Shown here in pieces: positions 1 through 8,274 of a DNA stretch of 26,129 nucleotides; the first letter of the stretch is position 1, and each line of letters starts with the position of its first letter. The notes under the pieces were generated by a model that made no database searches, was not told where the DNA came from, and saw nothing but the letters and a program-made list of their open reading frames with translations. Source of the DNA: a virus. The DNA lies in IMG/VR virus record IMGVR_UViG_3300034092_001644, positions 1-26,129 of that record. One strand, written 5' to 3'. A program made the translations under genes and the position numbers.

Positions 1-1
1 A

Positions 2-1174
2 TTAAGAACTTCAAATAGTAATGACTTTTATCCTGAAACATGGTTAGTTCAAGTTCATAAAGAAAAGATTGATTTAAGTGATGTTACATTTATCATTCCA
101 GTAAAGTACGACCACCCACACCGAGAAGAAAATTTGCTACTTAATATCTTGCATCTTCAAAAGTATTTTAACACCAATATTATAGTAGGTGAAATAGGCA
201 ATCATTTTAAATGGTTAGGTAATCATGTTAATTACGTGAATTTTGATTTATCAAAGTTTCACCGAACTAAGATGTTAAACGAAATGACTTTATTAACTGA
301 TACACCTTATATAATTAATTGGGATGCTGATATATTTATTTCGCCAGTTCAAATATGGCAGGCAGTAGATATGTTAAGAAGTGGAACGGATTTTGTTTAT
401 CCTTATGATGGCAGGTTTGCACGAGTGCCACGAACAGAAAGAAAAACAATAGCAAAATACTTAGATGTTGGTATGCTAAAATCAAACTATTCAGGAATGA
501 ATAAGGGTGATATGGTTAGCGTAGGTGGTGCAATAGCCTATAATAAGCAATCGTTTATCAATGCAGGTGGTGAAAATGAAAATTTTGTGAGTTATGGCGC
601 AGAGGATTTAGAAAGATATTACAGATTTAAGACATTAGGTTATAAAGTAGAAAGAATAAAAGGGGCATTATACCATTTAGACCATGCAATTACTATTGAC
701 AGTTCTAATAAGCACGAAGATTTTGAAGCTAATAAGAAAGAATATGATAAGGTAAGTAGAATGAATAAACAAGAATTAGAACTCTATACATATACATGGC
801 AATCTATAACAACAGATAAAAAAATAGAAAGTAAAAATTTATTACCTTTAAATATTAAAATAAATAGCACAATGAAAATTACATTAGATAAAAAGTTTTA
901 CGGTCAAACGGCAGTATTTCATGGCTTGAATATTAAGTTGGATGCAAACACTCCGCAGCATCATTTAGAAATATTAGCGGATAAGATGCCACACTTAGTA
1001 AGTGTTGATTACGATGTTGAAGTAAAAAAAAAGCACGAACCTTTGAACGTACCTATCCAACAGCCTACTACATTAACCTTGACCGAGCAACCGAAAGACG
1101 AAACAACTTTGAGCGAAGCGTTGCCAAAACAGCAATCAAAGCCGAGAGGCAGGAAGCCAAAGATGGCAAAGTAA
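2..1174 (+). CDS. Glycosyltransferase, GT-A fold with 7C-like C-terminal motif (5' partial)
   Basis: The reading frame is open to the left edge of the window, so the true start lies outside; the first in-frame NTG (TTG at 134) would cut off the conserved first strand, which reads like TFIIPVKYDHPHREEN and is typical of GT-A enzymes. A DAD triad (the DxD metal/nucleotide-sugar motif) lies at nt 323-331, followed by a YGAED motif near nt 593-607 and a conserved histidine segment, as in the galactosyltransferase C-terminal (Glyco_transf_7C) family. It should transfer a sugar from a nucleotide donor; the acceptor is unknown. The last 46 zero-frame codons are a low-complexity Pro/Thr/Lys/Gln tail ending in an AT-hook-like PRGRKPK. 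This tail overlaps, in the other frame, the start of a GT25 domain (see 1027-1033). Family-level call is firm; substrate is not known. Confidence 0.8.
   Translation, partial: LRTSNSNDFYPETWLVQVHKEKIDLSDVTFIIPVKYDHPHREENLLLNILHLQKYFNTNIIVGEIGNHFKWLGNHVNYVNFDLSKFHRTKMLNEMTLLTDTPYIINWDADIFISPVQIWQAVDMLRSGTDFVYPYDGRFARVPRTERKTIAKYLDVGMLKSNYSGMNKGDMVSVGGAIAYNKQSFINAGGENENFVSYGAEDLERYYRFKTLGYKVERIKGALYHLDHAITIDSSNKHEDFEANKKEYDKVSRMNKQELELYTYTWQSITTDKKIESKNLLPLNIKINSTMKITLDKKFYGQTAVFHGLNIKLDANTPQHHLEILADKMPHLVSVDYDVEVKKKHEPLNVPIQQPTTLTLTEQPKDETTLSEALPKQQSKPRGRKPKMAK
1027..1033 (+). other. Candidate -1 programmed frameshift site, A AAA AAG
   Basis: Nine A's (1024-1032) followed by G give, in the frame of the upstream glycosyltransferase, codons GTA AAA AAA AAG. 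The last seven bases are A AAA AAG in the correct phase, the slippery heptamer used by E. coli dnaX. A one-base backward slip enters the frame that encodes the GT25 domain up to 1641. That frame is stop-free from 1021 but has no ATG, GTG or TTG before 1207, well inside the domain. I see no convincing downstream stem-loop or upstream Shine-Dalgarno stimulator. Alternatives are transcriptional slippage on the A-run, phase variation, or a one-base sequencing error (A10 would fuse the frames). Confidence 0.6.
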
Positions 1175-1641
1175 TACAAGGTAATGAGTTTCTAAATTCC
1201 TATGAGTTGGGTTGTGTTCTTTCTCATATCGAAGTAATTGAAAAAGCCAAAGCACAACAATTACCATGTGTGTTAATATTTGAAGATGATGTTACTTTTC
1301 CTTTAGATTTTGATTTTAGGTTTCAACAATGTTTAAATGATTTACCCGAAGATTGGGACTTATTCTATTTATCAGGAACGCCAAAAACAACACCACAACC
1401 GATAAGCGAACACGTATGTAAAGGCGGGGGAATGTGGGGAACGTTCGGATATATGATTAGGGAAACCGTTTACGATTTTATCTTAATGGAGTTCAAAAGA
1501 CAACGGTTAACAGCCGATAATGCACTGATAAAAATTGCAGGTCTACTAAATGTGTATTGTGCAAAAAATAAATTAATTTCACACGCAGCAGGATATTCGT
1601 ATATTGCTCAAAAAGAAAGAAACGTACAATGGCTGATATAA
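1033..1641 (+). CDS. GT25-family glycosyltransferase domain, expressed by -1 frameshift or fused to upstream GT
   Basis: Read from 1033 in the -1 frame, the product starts with a short linker, then AYYINLDRATERR, the typical GT25 opening strand and arginine motif. Next come a KDGK segment, ELGCVLSHIEVIEKA (the GT25 'GC.LSH' motif), LIFEDDV with the acidic metal-binding cluster, a DWDLFYLSG strand and a glycine-rich segment near the C-terminus. GT25 includes lipooligosaccharide galactosyltransferases and collagen-type transferases. The first NTG codon, TTG at 1207, would delete the INLDR region, so independent initiation would give a broken enzyme; this argues for translation by frameshifting from the upstream GT, giving a two-domain enzyme of at least about 546 residues. 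The 3' end overlaps the portal gene by 13 bases. An AUU start at 1072 cannot be excluded. Confidence 0.75.
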   Translation, partial: ARTFERTYPTAYYINLDRATERRNNFERSVAKTAIKAERQEAKDGKVIQGNEFLNSYELGCVLSHIEVIEKAKAQQLPCVLIFEDDVTFPLDFDFRFQQCLNDLPEDWDLFYLSGTPKTTPQPISEHVCKGGGMWGTFGYMIRETVYDFILMEFKRQRLTADNALIKIAGLLNVYCAKNKLISHAAGYSYIAQKERNVQWLI

Positions 1642-2834
1642 AAGGAAAAGTTTATAAATTCTTTAACAGAATAGTTGAAGTAATAGATGATAAGAGCCGT
1701 AAAGATTGGATATTTTATGGCTATGATAACTTGTTTCCAAACAAATTACTTCGCTATATTAATGAAAGCGGAACAGCCAAGATGTGTACAGACAAAGTAG
1801 CTGAATACATAGAAGCCGATGGCTTTGTGAGTGCTATTACTACTGCATATAGATTTAATAAAGAGCAAAAAGGCGATGACTTCTTAACAGATATAGCGCA
1901 ACAAGTTGCAATATTTGGTGGGTTTGCTTTACTAATTAAAAGAAATTCATTTAACGAAGTAAAACAAGCCGAAGTATTAAGTTTAGATAAGATTAGAAAA
2001 GACAAAAACGACCCTAAAATACTTTGGTATAATAAGAACGTAGGTAATACACAATATCAAGAAAAAGAATGGAAACAATATCCAGCCTACAATCCTAATG
2101 CTACAAACATATTTACTGAATATCCACAAGGCGAAATAGCCTACTTCTATAAAAAGTCAGCAGACAATCCGCATTACCCAATACCGAGTTATTATGCAGG
2201 TATTGAAGATGTGATTAGTAGTGCCGAAATTTCTAAAATGGACTTAGAATTGGCATTAAACGGATTTATGCCGAGTTCATTAGTTACGTTTATAGGTAAC
2301 CCAAACCAAGAAATTCCAGATAGTCATGGTAAAACGGTTGACGATTACTATGATGAAGTATTAGAAAGTTTTACAGGTGGTATTAAAGACAGAGATGGGT
2401 TAAGCGGAAGGTTTAGCCTGCTTAAATTATGGGCTTCAACTAAAGATGAAGTGCCAGTGTTACAGTCGTTTGATGCTAAAGGTATTTTAGATGCAAGTAA
2501 CGCCAAGCGTGAATTAATTAATCGTGAAGTGTGCAGGTTGTTTAAAGTACCGCCAGTATTAGTTGGATTTAGCGAAGCCACAATATTAGGCAATCAGTTA
2601 GCTTTGGCAAATTCACAAAAAGTTTTGATTGATACTGTAAATCCGATGCAAAGATTTATAACTGATAGCTTAAAATATGTGTTTCCTGCAATGGATTTTA
2701 GTATTTCACAGAAACAACCGTTGGCGGTGGCTGATAGTGCTTTATTAGATGTATTGACAGCAGATGAGAAAAGAAATATATTTTGGGGCTTAGAACCTTT
2801 AACCGTTAATACTACTCAAAATGTTAATCAGTAA
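1629..2834 (+). CDS. Phage portal protein
   Basis: A 401-residue protein matching portal proteins of Bacteroidota phages in length and pattern: an N-terminal alpha/beta part, a YPIPSYYAGIEDV segment near residue 185, an 'ELALNGFMPSSLV' helix-to-core transition, and a C-terminal 'NREVCRLFKVPPVLVGF..ATILGN' segment typical of the portal stem/wing. Portal forms the dodecameric ring through which the terminase packages DNA and to which the neck attaches. The start ATG overlaps the preceding GT25 frame by 13 bases and the stop overlaps the next gene by 14 bases, suggesting translational coupling. The nearest upstream genes are glycosyltransferases rather than terminase, which lies at 24133. Confidence 0.8.
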   Translation: MADIKGKVYKFFNRIVEVIDDKSRKDWIFYGYDNLFPNKLLRYINESGTAKMCTDKVAEYIEADGFVSAITTAYRFNKEQKGDDFLTDIAQQVAIFGGFALLIKRNSFNEVKQAEVLSLDKIRKDKNDPKILWYNKNVGNTQYQEKEWKQYPAYNPNATNIFTEYPQGEIAYFYKKSADNPHYPIPSYYAGIEDVISSAEISKMDLELALNGFMPSSLVTFIGNPNQEIPDSHGKTVDDYYDEVLESFTGGIKDRDGLSGRFSLLKLWASTKDEVPVLQSFDAKGILDASNAKRELINREVCRLFKVPPVLVGFSEATILGNQLALANSQKVLIDTVNPMQRFITDSLKYVFPAMDFSISQKQPLAVADSALLDVLTADEKRNIFWGLEPLTVNTTQNVNQ

Positions 2835-3369
2835 AACAGACCTTAAAACATACGTTCAATTCAGTGATAACATTGAAGATAGGTTAATTGACTTTCATAT
2901 ATTGACAGTTCAAGAAACAGAAATAGAGCCATTATTAGACCCTATAATGTTTGCAAACCTTGAACAAGTAGTAAGCAATCCCTCACATACCTACCCTGAA
3001 TTAGAGGCATTATTTGAAAATTACATTAAAGCATGGATTTGTAATAGAACAATTTACTCTTTTTATTCAGAGCATGGCATGAATATTACTCAATATGGAA
3101 TTAGAGTAATGAATGAAGATACAAGTCAGCCAGTTGCACCTGAAGATAGGGCAGTTTTACTACAAAGAGTGAAAAATAAAGCCAATGCTTATTGGTTACG
3201 CTTAGATAAACGCATGGCAGATGATAACTATACTTACGATGGTATTACTTATAATGATGAAAATTGCAAAAAAGATAAAGGCATTAATTTAGGTATAAAA
3301 AGAGTTTCAAGGGTAGGCAAAAGATTTAATCCGTTTAACGATAATAGCGAAATATACAAGCATTTATGA
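2821..3369 (+). CDS. Putative head-tail adaptor / connector protein
   Basis: This 182-residue protein follows the portal directly and starts inside it. It has the N-terminal pattern of phage connector proteins: a helical segment 'MLISKTDLKTYVQFSDNIEDRLIDFHILTVQETEIEPLLD' style acidic region, then a mostly helical core with several aromatic residues and a short basic tail. DUF6712-like adaptor proteins of Bacteroidota phages have this length and position. The assignment rests mainly on position between portal and a neck-type protein and on the helical composition; I see no catalytic motif. Its stop overlaps the next ATG by four bases. Confidence 0.55.
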   Translation: MLISKTDLKTYVQFSDNIEDRLIDFHILTVQETEIEPLLDPIMFANLEQVVSNPSHTYPELEALFENYIKAWICNRTIYSFYSEHGMNITQYGIRVMNEDTSQPVAPEDRAVLLQRVKNKANAYWLRLDKRMADDNYTYDGITYNDENCKKDKGINLGIKRVSRVGKRFNPFNDNSEIYKHL

Positions 3370-4211
3370 CTTACCAAGACATAGTCAATATTATTCGCAA
3401 CGCTGCTAACTACGTTAACCCTAACGGCTTCTTTGTTCATGGCAGGAAAACAGATGGCAGTTTAAACTACAATGAAGCCACACCACAAATAATACTTCTT
3501 GAACCACAGCCAAACACAGTAATAAACAATAACACATTTGTTGAAACTATTGTTTTTCCGATAATTTTCGTAACTCAAGATAGCCCTGAAAGCACTGAAG
3601 TACAAAGGGAAAATTTAAAGCAACAAATGTATTTGCTTTCACGTAAATTATTGGCTAAAATAGACGAACAACCATTATTACAAAATGTACAATTTAGCGG
3701 AGGGCAGCCCGAAATAAGACAGCTAAGCGGAACGCTAACAGGATTTAGTTATTCATTAGAAGTAACCTATCCATTAAGCGAATGTAGCTTAGATTTAGAT
3801 TTACCACCTACTATTAAACTATTTGCAACACAAACAACGGTAGCAAGTGGCACTCAAATACAAATAGGTTGGATAGCTGAAAACGTGAATAGTGTAAACA
3901 TTACTCCGTTTGGTGTTTTACAAGGGCAATTTGGATTTGTAAACACCACAATAAATGCTACTACTTCGTTTGTTGGTACTGCCACTAATGATGCAGGAAC
4001 GGCAACAGATACGCTAACCATAACAGTTAGTAATGGTTGCGCTGATGCCACAGTAGAAAACAGCACACAGTCATATATTCAAACAGTTGCAAGTGGTGGA
4101 ACATTAGTATTACCTGATACTGACTTTGATGTGTATGTAGATGGCGTGTTGCAAGGTAGTTCAACCGCACCTACTTTAGAAAACAATACAATAAATATCG
4201 TATGGCAATAA
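3366..4211 (+). CDS. Neck/tail-completion-like protein with Ig-like domain
   Basis: The 281-residue product has three parts. Residues about 1-140 form an alpha/beta domain with alternating strands and a long helix, placed where a neck or tail terminator protein is expected. Residues about 145-222 are rich in Thr, Val, Ala and Asn in alternating hydrophobic strands, ending in 'AGTATDTLTITVSNG', which is typical of bacterial Ig-like modules on virion surfaces. The last 60 residues form a further short beta module with a TVASGGTLVLPDTDFDVYVDG pattern (a phage head/tail decoration-type motif). The gene overlaps both neighbours by a few bases. The Ig-like domain is clear as a type; the neck role is inferred from position. 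Confidence 0.5.
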   Translation: MTYQDIVNIIRNAANYVNPNGFFVHGRKTDGSLNYNEATPQIILLEPQPNTVINNNTFVETIVFPIIFVTQDSPESTEVQRENLKQQMYLLSRKLLAKIDEQPLLQNVQFSGGQPEIRQLSGTLTGFSYSLEVTYPLSECSLDLDLPPTIKLFATQTTVASGTQIQIGWIAENVNSVNITPFGVLQGQFGFVNTTINATTSFVGTATNDAGTATDTLTITVSNGCADATVENSTQSYIQTVASGGTLVLPDTDFDVYVDGVLQGSSTAPTLENNTINIVWQ

Positions 4212-6517
4212 CAACAATAAATATAGACAGTCAAGTATTAACGTTTGCTAACTTAGCAGCATTTCCATTAGTAGGAACTGTTAAGACTATTTATATTGCT
4301 GAAGATACCAACTTTCAATATTATTGGGATGGCAGTCAATATGAGCTGTTAGGTTCAGTTGGAACAGTAACATCGGTAGGGCTAACAATGCCATCTGCTT
4401 TTACAGTATCAAACAGCCCGATAACTTCAAGTGGCGATATAGCGGTAACAGGTGCAGGATTGGCTAATCAATATGTAAGAGGTGATGGTTCATTGGCTAA
4501 CTTTCCGACTAATGGCGGTGGTGGTTCATCAGTTAATTATTACCTAAATGGTTCAGTTAATCAGGGAACATTTGGTGGTGATACTTATTATGAGTTAAGC
4601 AAAACACCTATTATCGGTGCAGGAACTAACTTTACAAGAACTAATGCACAAGGTAATGGATATATTGCTTCATTCATAACAGATGCAGGCGACCCTAATT
4701 TATTGAATATACCTGCTGGGAATTGGCATTTAGAATTTTATTTTAACGCAAATTCGGGCGGTGGTTCACCTTCTTTTTATGGTGAATTGTATAAGGTAAG
4801 TAATACAAATGTTTTTACATTAATAGCAAGTGGCTCAACAAATCCTGAAGGTATTACACAAGGCACTACTGTTGACCAATATTTTACTTCAATACCTGTA
4901 CCACAAACAACATTATTAGCTACTGATAGGTTAGCTATTAGAGTGTACGTTAATACAGGCGGTAGAAATATTACTTTACATACAGAAGATAATAATTTAA
5001 GCCAAGTACTCACAACCTTTTCAACAGGTTTAAATGCCTTAAATGGCTTAACAGCACAAGTTCAAAATTTAGCGGTAGGAACGAGCGGAACTGATTTTGC
5101 AATAAATTCAGTAACAGATACACATACATTCAATCTTCCGACCGCAAGTGCTACAAATAGAGGTGCTTTAAGTAGTGCAGATTGGAGTACATTTAACGGC
5201 AAAGTAGATACAGGGACTATTACAAGTTCAGGGCTTACAATGGCTACAGCACGTTTATTAGGGCGTGGAACGGCAGGTTCGGGAGCAGTTGAAGAAATAG
5301 TAATTGGTTCGGGCTTGACATTAACAGGCACTACATTAAGCGCAGCAGGTGGTGGAATAACAATAGGAACAACAGCTATTGCAAGCGGTACAGTAGGTAG
5401 AGTATTATTTGAGGGTGCAGGCAATGTAGTTCAACAAGACAGTACGTTTGTTTGGGAAAATACAGATAAAAGATTAATATTAGGCACAGAAGCGGTTGCA
5501 GATACTAATTCAAGATTAGTAGTAATTGGAAAAGGAACAAGCACGAATACAACCTTTGCAGTTCACAACTTAACAGGCACAAATAATGCTTTAGTTGTTA
5601 GAGATGATGGTAGAGTAGGTATAGGAACAAGTTCGCCAAGCGGACAACTTCATATCAACGGAGCATTTCCAAGTAAAGTAGGCTTAATTATTAATGGTAC
5701 TAATCTTGCTTCAAACAACGGTTCATTTGCCGTTTGGCAAAATAATGGAGTTGACAGAGGTTACATTTATGTTGCTGATGCTGGTTCAGATGCTTTAAGA
5801 GGTTTAAAAATAAGTAACCCTACTGCTGGTTCAGAAGTATTTGTAGGAACAGGTAATAGAGGTGTAGTAGTAACTAATAGTGGCAGTTTTACTACTCAAA
5901 ACGCTTTTGACCCAGTACCTACTGCTACAATGGGTGTAACTACACCATTAACTGTTTTTGGTGTAGATGTTACATCAGGTACAATAGGTAGTACTATATC
6001 ACATATTCACGCAACTAATACTGTTGGTCGTCAATCACAATTATTACACAGATTTAGAACATCAATTAATCAAATAGCAGAATATGGTGGTTTTGGTACT
6101 GAATTAATGGTAAATACTAACGCTGCTCATAGCGGAGATTTATTTTGGCGAACTGCACTTACAGGAACATTTGCTGAAAGAATGAGATTAAAGGCAAGTG
6201 GTAATTTATTATTAGGCACTACATCGGAAGGCGCAAGTGCAACCAAAACATTAGTGATAAATAACGGAACATCCCCAACAGGGAATGTTACAGATAGTTT
6301 TCAGCAATATTCAGCAGATATAGTAGCAGGCAATGCAGCACCACATTTTAGAACGGAAAATGGAAACATCATAAAAATATATAGAGAAACAACCGCAATA
6401 GCAGCAGGAGCATTTGTGTCAAATACTTCATTAATTTTTGATGATACAGCGACTTATGGAGGTTACACAATGGGGCAGGTTGTAGCAGCACTAAAAGCAC
6501 AAGGATTATTAGCTTAA
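4202..6517 (+). CDS. Tail fibre / receptor-binding structural protein
   Basis: A 771-residue protein dominated by Gly, Thr, Ser, Asn and Ala, as in beta-helical fibres. Near residue 52 it contains 'GTVTSVGLTMPSAF' followed by an SSGDIAVTGAGLANQYVRGDG segment, a widespread arrangement in Bacteroidota phage tail proteins. Further on is 'TFNLPTASATNRGALSSADW', a fibre module also frequent in these phages, and 'DGRVGIGTSSPSGQLHING', a repeat found in fibre shafts. The C-terminus (AAGAFVSNTSLIFDDTATYG...) is an all-beta cap; I do not see the catalytic Ser/Asp pattern of an endosialidase-type chaperone. It probably contacts the host surface. It starts ten bases inside the upstream gene. Confidence 0.75.
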   Translation: MAITTINIDSQVLTFANLAAFPLVGTVKTIYIAEDTNFQYYWDGSQYELLGSVGTVTSVGLTMPSAFTVSNSPITSSGDIAVTGAGLANQYVRGDGSLANFPTNGGGGSSVNYYLNGSVNQGTFGGDTYYELSKTPIIGAGTNFTRTNAQGNGYIASFITDAGDPNLLNIPAGNWHLEFYFNANSGGGSPSFYGELYKVSNTNVFTLIASGSTNPEGITQGTTVDQYFTSIPVPQTTLLATDRLAIRVYVNTGGRNITLHTEDNNLSQVLTTFSTGLNALNGLTAQVQNLAVGTSGTDFAINSVTDTHTFNLPTASATNRGALSSADWSTFNGKVDTGTITSSGLTMATARLLGRGTAGSGAVEEIVIGSGLTLTGTTLSAAGGGITIGTTAIASGTVGRVLFEGAGNVVQQDSTFVWENTDKRLILGTEAVADTNSRLVVIGKGTSTNTTFAVHNLTGTNNALVVRDDGRVGIGTSSPSGQLHINGAFPSKVGLIINGTNLASNNGSFAVWQNNGVDRGYIYVADAGSDALRGLKISNPTAGSEVFVGTGNRGVVVTNSGSFTTQNAFDPVPTATMGVTTPLTVFGVDVTSGTIGSTISHIHATNTVGRQSQLLHRFRTSINQIAEYGGFGTELMVNTNAAHSGDLFWRTALTGTFAERMRLKASGNLLLGTTSEGASATKTLVINNGTSPTGNVTDSFQQYSADIVAGNAAPHFRTENGNIIKIYRETTAIAAGAFVSNTSLIFDDTATYGGYTMGQVVAALKAQGLLA

Positions 6518-6531
6518 CATAAAAAATAACA

Positions 6532-6951
6532 ATGGCACTACTAATTAGAAAAACAGACAATTTAAGAAAATCAGATGGTTCTGAAATTATTGTAAACCAA
6601 CAAGACCCTAACGATGGCATATTGATTAGGTTCATGCCACAGGGGCAGTTTAAAGGGTTTGCACAATCGTTCTTTCTGCAATACTACACTAAGTTGCAAT
6701 TTGACCAAGAGGGATTTGGCACTATTCAAGTTGTGAAAGTAGAAGATGACACACGAATAGACTTAACTAATAAGGTTGTTGTTGATAAAACATTTGCGGA
6801 ATTAACAGCAGATTATGATGCTATTGCACAAGCTATGCCACAAATGCACCCTTTGTTAATATTTGCTTATGGCTATCACAATTATATCAAACAAGCATTG
6901 GAAGAAATAATAGGTGAAGATACAATTGAAATACGCTTAGATTTGATGTAA
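6532..6951 (+). CDS. Hypothetical protein following the tail fibre
   Basis: A 139-residue acidic protein with no motif I recognise. It is predicted mixed alpha/beta, without signal peptide or membrane segment, and ends in a helix 'HNYIKQALEEIIGEDTIEI' followed by a strand. Its position directly after the tail fibre (15-base gap) and before the lysis genes suggests a minor structural or fibre-assembly role, but this is only context. Confidence 0.6.
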   Translation: MALLIRKTDNLRKSDGSEIIVNQQDPNDGILIRFMPQGQFKGFAQSFFLQYYTKLQFDQEGFGTIQVVKVEDDTRIDLTNKVVVDKTFAELTADYDAIAQAMPQMHPLLIFAYGYHNYIKQALEEIIGEDTIEIRLDLM

Positions 6952-6956
6952 TTAAT

Positions 6957-6964
6957 TAACTTTG
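6957..6964 (+). promoter_or_regulatory. TAnnTTTG -7-like box (TAACTTTG) before the lysis genes
   Basis: TAACTTTG ends four bases before the ATG at 6969 and matches the Bacteroidota -7 consensus. No TTTG/TTG is found 19-21 bases upstream, so it is a partial promoter at best. The same ATTAACTTTGAA string recurs before 20888. Confidence 0.3.
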
Positions 6965-6968
6965 AAAC

Positions 6969-7127
6969 ATGATAGAAGAAAAAGACTTACAGAACTTAGA
7001 AAGCGTGTTTTTGTTAGCACGTCAAGCATCAGTTAATAACGAACAAACACTACAAGACCTTATATTGTATAAGGCTGATTTGTTCAAGAGAATTAAGGAA
7101 CTTTTAGAGCCGAAAAAAGACGAATAA
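6969..7127 (+). CDS. Small acidic helical protein, 52 aa
   Basis: The gene begins MIEEKDLQNLESV and ends KELLEPKKDE. It is rich in Glu, Leu and Lys and looks like one or two amphipathic helices with no membrane segment. It fills the space between the 139-residue unknown and the holin, and its stop codon abuts the holin ATG (TAAATG), which suggests it belongs to the lysis operon. No family recognised. Confidence 0.6.
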   Translation: MIEEKDLQNLESVFLLARQASVNNEQTLQDLILYKADLFKRIKELLEPKKDE

Positions 7128-7589
7128 ATGAAAGCAACAATATTGAATTTAGGGTTTAAAGTAAAGACATATTTGAGCCAGTTATTAATACTATTCTTTG
7201 CGTTTGTTGCGCCAATTAAAGCGTTATTATTTTTGTGTGGCATGGTAATATTTGTTGACTTAGTTTTGGGCGTAATGAAGTCAAAAAAGCAAGGCAAAAA
7301 AATAACAAGCAAGGGACTTTATGAAACCGTTAGAAAGATGTTTATCTACCAACTAACAATAATTAGTTTCTATTTTATGGATATTACTCTATTAGGCGAG
7401 TTCATTTCTGTATTTATAGATATTCCTTTATTCTTAACCAAGATAGTAACAGCAGGCTTGGTATCGGTTGAGGTGTTTTCAATTCATGAGAATATTTATT
7501 TGTTGTGGAAAATTGACATACCAGCAAGAGTAATGGATATTTTAAGCAAGTTCTTTTCGTTTAAGAAAAAGTTTGATAAATATGAATAG
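7128..7589 (+). CDS. Phage holin (holin_4 / toxin-secretion lysis holin family)
   Basis: The 153-residue product has hydrophobic segments at about residues 16-48 (LSQLLILFFAFVAPIKALLF then LCGMVIFVDLVLGV) and again near 70-115 (FIYQLTIISFYFMDITLLG and a second stretch ending ITAGLVSVEVF). Between them lies the basic motif 'KSKKQGKKITSKGLYETVRK', very characteristic of Bacteroidota and Firmicute phage holins of the holin_4/5 type, with the 'D.vLGv' sequence before it and an 'EVFSIHEN' segment after. Holins open the inner membrane to release endolysin. The spanin-like gene begins within its last codons, confirming a lysis cassette. Confidence 0.8.
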   Translation: MKATILNLGFKVKTYLSQLLILFFAFVAPIKALLFLCGMVIFVDLVLGVMKSKKQGKKITSKGLYETVRKMFIYQLTIISFYFMDITLLGEFISVFIDIPLFLTKIVTAGLVSVEVFSIHENIYLLWKIDIPARVMDILSKFFSFKKKFDKYE

Positions 7590-8148
7590 GTTGGTATTTG
7601 CGATATTGGCAATAGCCTTAACTTCGTGCGGAACACAAAGACAAATTAAGAAATGCCAAAAGTGCTTTGAATTATTAGATACTTCTACGGTGGTTATAAA
7701 AGATACCGTTTACATAAAACAAGACACGATAACTAAGTACATTGAACTGCCAGCAGATACCACGATAACGATAGTAGAAATACATTGCGATAGTTCGGGA
7801 AAGGCAACCATCAAGAACACAAATAAATCTAAAGGCAATAGAAGCGATTTAAGCCTATCATTAACCGACAATAGGTTAGTAGCCGTTTCGACCTGCGAAA
7901 AGTTGTTAGACAGCATTCAGTCGTTAAATACAACTATTACAAAAGAAAGAAGTAAAACATCAACAGTATTCGTGCCAGTAGCAGTTGAAACAAAATTGAA
8001 GTGGTGGGAAAAAGTGAAAATACGCTTTGGCGGTTGGGCATTCTTAATTATAGCCATTTACATAGCCTATAAGGGGCTAAAGACCTACTATAAGGTCAAT
8101 ACACCTATGGGATTGTTATTGACGATTAGAAGGAAGTTGTTGCGCTAA
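7582..8148 (+). CDS. Lipoprotein with C-terminal membrane helix, probable unimolecular spanin
   Basis: I take ATG 7582 rather than the upstream TTG 7573 because it gives a clean signal peptide: MNR, a hydrophobic core, then the lipobox LTSC with Cys16 as the lipidation site. The middle about 120 residues are periplasmic in type, rich in Thr, Asp and Lys with beta-like alternation. A transmembrane helix lies near residues 150-167 (GGWAFLIIAIYIAYKGL) followed by a basic tail. An N-terminal lipid anchor plus a C-terminal inner-membrane helix is the layout of u-spanins such as T1 gp11, which fuse inner and outer membranes in the last step of lysis. Direct overlap with the holin gene supports this. 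Sequence similarity to a known spanin was not assessable here. Confidence 0.65.
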   Translation: MNRLVFAILAIALTSCGTQRQIKKCQKCFELLDTSTVVIKDTVYIKQDTITKYIELPADTTITIVEIHCDSSGKATIKNTNKSKGNRSDLSLSLTDNRLVAVSTCEKLLDSIQSLNTTITKERSKTSTVFVPVAVETKLKWWEKVKIRFGGWAFLIIAIYIAYKGLKTYYKVNTPMGLLLTIRRKLLR

Positions 8149-8274
8149 AAAGGCAAAGGTAAAACAGTAATAGCCTTATTGACTTCTGTAATAGTATTTT
8201 TTATTGAGTTATAGCTTATTGTTTTGTCTTTATATTCATACATCAGTAAGCCTCTATTAACAAATGGCTTTATT

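Noticed and set aside
5062-5424. Leftward open frame inside the tail fibre gene
   Set aside because: Its Pro/Val/Ala repeats are the antisense of the Thr/Gly/Ala-rich fibre codons; a shadow of the real gene.
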